Shown here: positions 6,863 through 10,827 of the stretch, in pieces
Layout: every line of letters starts with the position of its first letter
How positions within the stretch are numbered: the stretch's first letter is position 1
Source: Firmicutes bacterium CAG:882
GTDB lineage: Bacteria > Bacillota > Clostridia > Lachnospirales > Lachnospiraceae
Assembly (NCBI GenBank): GCA_000435595.1
Contig: FR895404.1
Location: 10,762-21,588, forward strand
DNA length: 10,827 bases
Direction: 5' to 3'
Notes under the pieces: generated by a model
What the model was told of the DNA's origin: nothing
The model's database searches: none
Seen by the model: only the letters and a program-made list of their open reading frames with translations
Made by a program: the position numbers and the translations under genes

Positions 6863-7135
6863 CTGTTCAGAGCCCACCTCGAAAATGCGATTTCTGTTTT
6901 TCAGCGTGTTTCATTGTCAGCGGCAGTGAATGCAGGAAAAAAAGTAAAAGGCGAGGTAAAACTGGCAGATTATGTATATATAATAATCGTTCCATCTGAA
7001 TATAAGGCACAGCTTATAAGGGTAATACCGGAAAATTTGGTAGATAGGACATTTTGTTTAAGTCATGAAAATCCGGATGTGCGGCAGTGGTCTGAGAAGG
7101 TATATTCTTTTGTGAAGAAATGGAGCTTAAATTGA
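6863..7135 (+). pseudogene. Start-less C-terminal coding remnant of an unrecognised protein
   Basis: The frame is open from 6863 to TGA 7133-7135. It reads like real protein from its first codons (LFRAHLENAISVFQR, then GEVKLADYVYIIIVPSEY and a Trp-containing C-terminus), but in-frame stops lie just upstream at 6848-6850 and 6860-6862. The only start candidate is TTG 6914, which has no ribosome binding site and lies inside the apparently conserved part. It is therefore best read as the 3' end of a gene whose front was lost, next to the equally truncated lipoprotein gene. The pattern ADYVYII(I)VP followed by IPENL could be a central strand and helix of an alpha/beta enzyme fold, but I do not recognise the family. 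Confidence 0.5.
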
Positions 7136-7569
7136 AAATAACGATAATCGCCCCGTCTCCCGGCGAAGAGGAGGAGATAATATTCAGATGTCATACGCTG
7201 ACAGATGAAATGAAACAGCTTGTATACAGATTGGAACATGGAGACATGAAGCTTACAGGCTATGATGAAAATGGGATATACCCTTTGGAAGCGTCGGATG
7301 TGTATTATTTTGAGGCAACGGACAACAAGGTTTTTGCGTACTGTGAGAGGGATGTCTATGAGGTCAGGGAAAAGCTGTATCAGCTCGAAGAACTGCTTGT
7401 GTCATTTTCGTTTATGAGGGCTTCCAAGTCCATGATTTTAAATCTGAATAAAATAAAGCATTTGTCACCTGCGTTCGGAGGCAGATTTGAAGCCCTGTTG
7501 GAAAATAAGGAAAAAGTGATTATTTCAAGGCAGTATGTACCGGTTCTGAAGGAACGCTTGGGATTGTAG
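7132..7569 (+). CDS. LytTR-family DNA-binding regulator of the downstream DUF3021/ABC exporter genes
   Basis: This is a small regulator (145 aa from TTG 7132) consisting of a short N-terminal extension and a LytTR domain (about residues 40-140). Visible family features are GIYPLEASDVYYFEATDNK, YEVREKLYQLEELL and FMRASKSMILNLNKI, quoted separately; the FxRxSKSxIxNLxxI signature is strong. TTG 7132 is preferred because GGAG at 7122-7125 is 6 bases upstream and because it gives the family-like N-terminus MKITI...GEEEEIIFRC. ATG 7120 is in frame but has no ribosome binding site. LytTR proteins of this size sit upstream of DUF3021 membrane proteins in many Firmicutes, where the membrane partner appears to restrain the regulator. 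The next gene starts 12 bases later, supporting an operon. Its promoter was not found. Confidence 0.88.
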   Translation: MKITIIAPSPGEEEEIIFRCHTLTDEMKQLVYRLEHGDMKLTGYDENGIYPLEASDVYYFEATDNKVFAYCERDVYEVREKLYQLEELLVSFSFMRASKSMILNLNKIKHLSPAFGGRFEALLENKEKVIISRQYVPVLKERLGL

Positions 7570-7581
7570 GAGGTTTAAGCA

Positions 7582-9015
7582 GTGTTTGAAAAAGTAAAAA
7601 ATCTTGCAAATATTTTTTCTAAAATTACAGTATGCGTATTGTTTGCATCGGCAATCTATATTTCGGCATTATGGGGCTTGGACGCACAGATAAGTGTAAG
7701 AATTCTCTGGCAGATTATAATAGTCTCCGCAGTCTGTGCGGTACCGATTCTTATGTATCCGACTAAGAATGAGAAGGAATTATCCAAAAAAGGAATGATT
7801 GTGCGTCAGATAATATATTTTGTATATGTAAATATTGCGGTGCTTGGACTTGGAAGAGCCTTCGGATGGTTTTACTTTGAAAAGCCTGAAACGGTTGCTT
7901 TTATGGAAGGGCTTATTATCGGAGTGTATGTTATTGTGAATCTGGTTGGATACATGAATGACCGCATAGCTGCCGACAGCATGAACAGGAAGCTTAGTGA
8001 GTTAAGAAAAATAAAGGGGGAGAAGTTTGAAAGAAAAACTTTCAAACTACTTATTGGTGGCAGTACTGCAAGCAATGCTTGCAGTATGCAGGGGTATAAA
8101 AAAATGGAAAATAATATTATTAAAATCAGCCATCTGCATAAAAGCTTTGGCGAGGTGAAGGCGGTAAATGATTTGAGCTTTCAGGTAAAAAAGGGAGAGC
8201 TGTTTGCTTTTTTGGGTGTGAACGGAGCCGGAAAAAGTACGACAATTTCCATCATCTGCGGGCAGTTAAAAAAGGACAGCGGAACGGTGCAGATTAATGA
8301 AAATGATATAGAGAAAACAGGCAAGAAGGCAGGGAGAACACTTGGCGTCGTGTTTCAGGACAGTGTGCTTGATAAGCCGCTCACAGTCAGGGAAAATCTG
8401 AAAAGCAGGGCAGCACTCTATGGGATTGCAGGGAAAGCCTTTGAGGAGAGACTTAAGGAGCTTGTCAATATACTCGACTTTGGAGATTATCTAAACAGAC
8501 CTGTCGGAAAGCTCTCAGGAGGACAGAGAAGAAGGATAGATATTGCAAGGGCACTGTTACATAGACCGGAGGTGTTGATTCTTGATGAACCCACGACAGG
8601 TTTGGACCCACAGACGAGACTGCTGATATGGAACGTGATTGATAAGCTTCGTACCGATGAAAAGCTCACCGTATTTCTCACCACCCACTATATGGAGGAG
8701 GCGGCAAATGCCGACTATGTGGTTATTCTCGATAAGGGAAGCATTGCAGCGGAGGGAACTCCTTTTGAATTAAAAAATAAGTATGTGCAGGATACGATGT
8801 CCATCTATGGAGTGACTGAAGCTCAGATAAAGACACTCGGAATTGAATACGAGGAAATCAGGGATGGCTATCGTGTCAGGGTAAAAAATACATCGGAGGC
8901 TACTGAACTTATCGTAGCACATCAGGAATTGTTTCATGATTACGAGGTGACAAAGGGCGGAATGGACGATGTGTTTCTTGCGGCAACAGGAAAAAGGCTT
9001 GGAGGTGAGAATTGA
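7582..9015 (+). CDS. DUF3021 membrane module fused in frame to an ABC-2 type exporter ATPase
   Basis: The single open frame encodes 477 aa. Residues 1-150 are a DUF3021-type protein with four membrane helices (about 12-34, 39-58, 72-94 and 103-125) and a basic tail, normally a separate protein of about this size. Residues 151-174 are a low-complexity linker encoded by two hairpins. From residue 175 a complete DrrA-like ATPase begins: Walker A GVNGAGKS at 212-219, Q-loop VVFQDSVLD, signature LSGGQRRR, Walker B VLILDEP, TTHYMEEA with the switch histidine, and the DDVFLAATGKR end typical of this family. GTG 7582 is behind AGGAGG (7568-7573, 8 bases). ATG 8104 has its own site (AGGGG, 8090-8094), so a separate 303-aa ATPase may be made as well as, or instead of, the fusion. 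The ATPase should energise the permease encoded next. Confidence 0.85.
   Translation: MFEKVKNLANIFSKITVCVLFASAIYISALWGLDAQISVRILWQIIIVSAVCAVPILMYPTKNEKELSKKGMIVRQIIYFVYVNIAVLGLGRAFGWFYFEKPETVAFMEGLIIGVYVIVNLVGYMNDRIAADSMNRKLSELRKIKGEKFERKTFKLLIGGSTASNACSMQGYKKMENNIIKISHLHKSFGEVKAVNDLSFQVKKGELFAFLGVNGAGKSTTISIICGQLKKDSGTVQINENDIEKTGKKAGRTLGVVFQDSVLDKPLTVRENLKSRAALYGIAGKAFEERLKELVNILDFGDYLNRPVGKLSGGQRRRIDIARALLHRPEVLILDEPTTGLDPQTRLLIWNVIDKLRTDEKLTVFLTTHYMEEAANADYVVILDKGSIAAEGTPFELKNKYVQDTMSIYGVTEAQIKTLGIEYEEIRDGYRVRVKNTSEATELIVAHQELFHDYEVTKGGMDDVFLAATGKRLGGEN
8024..8048 (+). repeat. Perfect 10-bp hairpin 1 in the DUF3021-ATPase junction
   Basis: AGTTTGAAAG (8024-8033) pairs perfectly with CTTTCAAACT (8039-8048) around an A5 loop. 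No T run follows, so it is not a standard terminator. It lies just after GGGGGAG at 8016-8022, within the linker between the two protein modules. Confidence 0.7.
8064..8106 (+). promoter_or_regulatory. Perfect 10-bp hairpin 2 followed by internal ribosome binding site and ATG of the ATPase
   Basis: TACTGCAAGC (8064-8073) pairs perfectly with GCTTGCAGTA (8077-8086) around the loop AAT. AGGGG (8090-8094) follows 3 bases later, and ATG 8104 is 9 bases after it. The arrangement looks like a start site for the ATPase alone, with an adjacent stem that could modulate ribosome access. That reinitiation really occurs here is inference. Confidence 0.5.
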
Positions 9016-9911
9016 TGAAGGCTGTATTTGCACTTATACAAAGAAACAGAAAATTATATTTTAAGGATAAGGGGATGTTGTTTTCTTCACTTATTACACC
9101 GGCAATTCTTATTGTTCTGTATGCAACTTTTTTAGCCAAGGTGTATAGGGGTTCCTTTGTATCGGCAATCTCAGATAAGCTTACAATTTCAGATAAGCTG
9201 ATAGACGGAACCGTGGCGGCACAGCTTGTGGCAGCACTTTTAGCGGTAAGCTGCGTGACGGTGACATTCTGTGTGAATCTTACGATGGTGCAGGATCGGG
9301 CAAATGGAACGCGCAAGGATTTCAACGTGTCCCCGATAAGCAGATGTAAGCTGTATCTTGGATATTTCCTGTCCACAGTTGCTAATTCACTTATGGTAAA
9401 TGGGCTTGCGTTGGTACTTTGTCTTGGATATGTATATAAAATGGGCTGGTACATGAGCACCTCGGATGTGCTGTGGGTGATTTTAGATGAAATACTGCTT
9501 GTGCTGTTCGGCAGTACGCTTTCTAGTATTGTCAGCTATCCGCTTACCACACAAGGACAGCTGTCGGCGGTCGGAACGATTATCAGCTCCGGCTATGGAT
9601 TTGTGTGCGGTGCATATATGCCAATCTCGAATTTCGGTTCCGGTTTACAGAAGGTGTTGTCATATCTTCCGAGTACATACGGAACCTCTCTGTTAAAAAA
9701 TCACATGCTTCACGGAATTTTTGCGGAAATGGAAAACGAGAAGCTGCCTGCTGAGATGATTACCGCAATCAGGGATACGCTTGACTGTAATCCGCAGTTT
9801 CATGGTCATGTGGTAAGTACAGGTCAGATGGTGGCGATTATGGCGGGAAGCATTGTGGTATTCGGAATTATTTTCTTGTTGGTGACATTTCTGCCGGAGA
9901 AGGAGGGATAA
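9015..9911 (+). CDS. ABC-2 type exporter permease
   Basis: This is the membrane subunit of the exporter (298 aa), partner of the ATPase encoded immediately upstream. It has a short cytoplasmic N-terminus (IQRNRKLYFKDKG), a first membrane span at about residues 22-43, a large extracytoplasmic loop, and five further hydrophobic spans at roughly 70-90, 112-135, 148-170, 180-200 and 272-292. The YxxFKDKxxxF start and the cytoplasmic RxxGTRKDFNVSPIS segment between spans 2 and 3 are typical of ABC-2 permeases of the DrrB type. ATG 9015 is chosen: it overlaps the ATPase stop (TGATG) and has GGAGGTGAG at 9001-9009. TTG 9012 is one codon earlier but less likely. The substrate cannot be deduced; drugs, antimicrobial peptides or lipids are usual for such cassettes. 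Confidence 0.88.
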   Translation: MKAVFALIQRNRKLYFKDKGMLFSSLITPAILIVLYATFLAKVYRGSFVSAISDKLTISDKLIDGTVAAQLVAALLAVSCVTVTFCVNLTMVQDRANGTRKDFNVSPISRCKLYLGYFLSTVANSLMVNGLALVLCLGYVYKMGWYMSTSDVLWVILDEILLVLFGSTLSSIVSYPLTTQGQLSAVGTIISSGYGFVCGAYMPISNFGSGLQKVLSYLPSTYGTSLLKNHMLHGIFAEMENEKLPAEMITAIRDTLDCNPQFHGHVVSTGQMVAIMAGSIVVFGIIFLLVTFLPEKEG

Positions 9912-9916
9912 GGCGG

Positions 9917-10048
9917 ATGAATGGAGAAATTGATAGATACAATATATTCCATGCATCCATGCTGGTACGTCATTCAAATGATGGGAAAATGTATTTATAC
10001 GACATTATAGATATAAAAAAAGAAACGAGCAACTCTCTCGGCGAATAA
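9917..10048 (+). pseudogene. 43-codon remnant resembling the C-terminal end of a phage/ICE-type nuclease-fold domain
   Basis: ATG 9917 opens a 43-aa frame (FHASMLVRHSNDGKMYLYD in the middle, then IIDIKKETSNSL) with GGAGGG 9 bases upstream, inside the permease end. The pattern of a hydrophobic strand, DGKMYLYDI and IKKE is reminiscent of the last strands of Barnase/EndoU/RelE-like domains found at the ends of phage and integrative-element proteins. This is recognition from memory, without a search. At 43 aa it is too short to be a whole domain, so it is most likely the surviving 3' end of a lost gene. It may still be translated by coupling to the permease. Confidence 0.4.
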
Positions 10049-10401
10049 TCGCTTACCAGACACAAAACCCATTTCTTTTATATGCAGATGATACAATAGG
10101 ATATAAGAAGTGTCAATCGGAATATTCTGTTTTTGAGGTAAAAGAAAGCACTGAGGAGATTATCAAAGGCTTATCTTATGCTGAACTAACTCAGAAAATA
10201 CCGGAAGAAAGAAAAGAATGTTTAAAATCCTTAAGTGTAGTAAGCGTAGATGAAAATGCTGTCTGGCTGATTGATTATTGGTGCAATAAAGATATTCGTG
10301 GGTTAATTCAAATGCCATTTTCACGACACTGGATTATGCATACAGAAGCATGTCTTCGTATTAAAAATAAGATACAGAAGTCGAAAAAAATACATATTTA
10401 A
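9982..10401 (+). pseudogene. Start-less coding fragment of an unrecognised protein
   Basis: This frame is open for about 140 codons after TGA 9979-9981. It reads as plausible protein from about 10042 (RIIAYQTQNPFLLYADD) through VWLIDYWCNKDIRGLIQMP to a basic Lys-rich C-terminus ending at TAA 10399-10401. No ATG, GTG or TTG occurs in frame until very near the end, so no normal start exists and the 5' part seems to be missing or frameshifted. It overlaps the preceding remnant in another frame. I do not recognise the family. The AT-rich composition differs from the pot operon and suggests a different origin. Confidence 0.45.
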
Positions 10402-10769
10402 TCGTAGAAGTTCCGGGAAATATACGAACATATATAGATAAATTGAAATATTAATCGTAGTATTACAGGAAATTTTACGAGCATATGCGAAGAAATTGAA
10501 GTATTAATCGTAGAAAAGCTGTGAATCCTACGAGCATATATGAAGAAATTGAAGTATTAATCGTAGCAAAGTCGTGAATCCTACGAGCATATACGAAGAA
10601 ATTGAAGTATTAATCGTAGAAAAGCTGTGAATCCTACGAGCATATATGAAGAAATTGAAGTATTAATCGTAGCAAAGTCGTGAATCCTACGAGTATTTAT
10701 GGAGAAATTAAAACTTTAATCGTAGAAATGCCGGAAATCCTGCGAAAATTTATGAAGAAACGGAAAAAA
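10399..10769. repeat. 53-bp tandem repeat array, seven copies, each with a TCGTAG/CTACGA inverted repeat
   Basis: TAATCGTAG recurs at 10399, 10452, 10505, 10558, 10611, 10664 and 10717, exactly 53 bases apart; the last copy is decayed. Each unit has TCGTAG and, 14 bases later, CTACGA or a close variant, followed by GAGCATAT and GAAGAAATTGAAGTAT. Copies 3 and 5 are identical, and copy 6 repeats the first part of copy 4, giving a 106-bp ABAB order. Because 53 is not a multiple of three and each unit has stops on both strands, the array is noncoding. The terminal stop TAA of the preceding fragment is the first TAA of the array. It ends 22 bases before the next start codon. Confidence 0.95.
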
Positions 10770-10791
10770 TCAGAGAAGGGAGAAAAACAAT

Positions 10792-10827
10792 ATGAGAAAA
10801 AAATACGAGGCATTGATGAACAGTATC
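10792..10827 (+). CDS. Start of an unidentified gene running off the window
   Basis: ATG 10792 is preceded by AAGGGAG at 10776-10782 with 9 bases of spacing, a good ribosome binding site. The first 12 codons read MRKKYEALMNSI. Nothing more is visible and the product cannot be named. Because it directly follows the 53-bp array, the array is its 5' region. A second frame from ATG 10752 is also open to the window end, but it lacks a comparable ribosome binding site and starts inside the last repeat. Confidence 0.6.
   Translation, partial: MRKKYEALMNSI

Noticed and set aside
6979..6984. TATAAT as promoter of the LytTR-exporter operon
   Set aside because: No -35-like hexamer is found 16-18 bases upstream, and the stretch is generally TA-rich within a coding remnant.
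8909..9460. 183-codon open frame on the minus strand
   Set aside because: It lies antisense across the ATPase end and the permease, has no ribosome binding site or family motifs, and the plus-strand genes are clearly real.
10399..10769. CRISPR array
   Set aside because: The 53-bp units are contiguous and nearly identical across their full length. There are no unique spacers between short repeats, and alternate units are identical.
10752..10827. Alternative gene start MKKRKKSEKG inside the last repeat
   Set aside because: It has no good ribosome binding site and its ATG derives from the repeat unit (ATGAAGAAA also occurs in copies 3 and 5). ATG 10792 has AAGGGAG at proper spacing.

Overview
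The window looks like a chromosomal segment of a low-to-mid GC Gram-positive anaerobe, most likely a member of the Lachnospiraceae/Clostridia. The grounds are strong AGGAGG-type ribosome binding sites, TTGACA/TATAAT-like promoters, Lys/Glu/Ile-rich proteins with lipoprotein signals, a clostridial-style potR-potABCD operon, and a LytTR-DUF3021-ABC exporter cassette typical of Firmicutes. The assignment is an inference from gene content and style; no search was run.

Layout. (1) Bases 1-4435 are a complete polyamine uptake operon in the order XRE-cupin regulator, PotA ATPase, PotB and PotC permeases, and PotD binding lipoprotein. Genes are 2-34 bases apart. A -10 box followed by a perfect 7+3+7 palindrome precedes the regulator and is a good candidate for its operator. 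(2) Bases 4436-4745 are a 310-base noncoding stretch. It holds a near-consensus promoter (4475-4503), an AT-rich hairpin, and a 115-122 bp element bounded by 21-25 bp near-perfect inverted repeats. This is either a MITE-like insertion or a structured leader RNA. (3) Bases 4746-5770 encode a small CxxC heavy-metal-associated (HMA) protein and, directly coupled to it, a LytTR-PAS-like regulator. A clear intrinsic terminator closes the pair. (4) Bases 5806-6836 hold a promoter region with spaced TTGTACC-type repeats and a surface lipoprotein gene that is broken by an in-frame stop and truncated at its 3' end. (5) Bases 6837-7135 are mostly a start-less coding remnant. (6) Bases 7132-9911 are a second LytTR regulator, a DUF3021 four-helix membrane module fused in frame to an ABC ATPase, and an ABC-2 permease: a self-contained regulated exporter cassette. 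(7) Bases 9917-10401 carry two degraded coding fragments. (8) Bases 10399-10769 are seven copies of a 53-bp tandem repeat, each with a TCGTAG/CTACGA inverted repeat. They lie immediately upstream of a gene that starts at 10792 and runs off the window.

How the parts work together. The pot genes should import spermidine/putrescine under control of the first gene. The 7132-9911 genes should form an exporter whose expression is tuned by the LytTR/DUF3021 pair. The HMA-LytTR-PAS pair is the least conventional arrangement among the intact genes. The decayed genes, the inverted-repeat element and the 53-bp array suggest that the part after the pot operon is rearranging accessory DNA.
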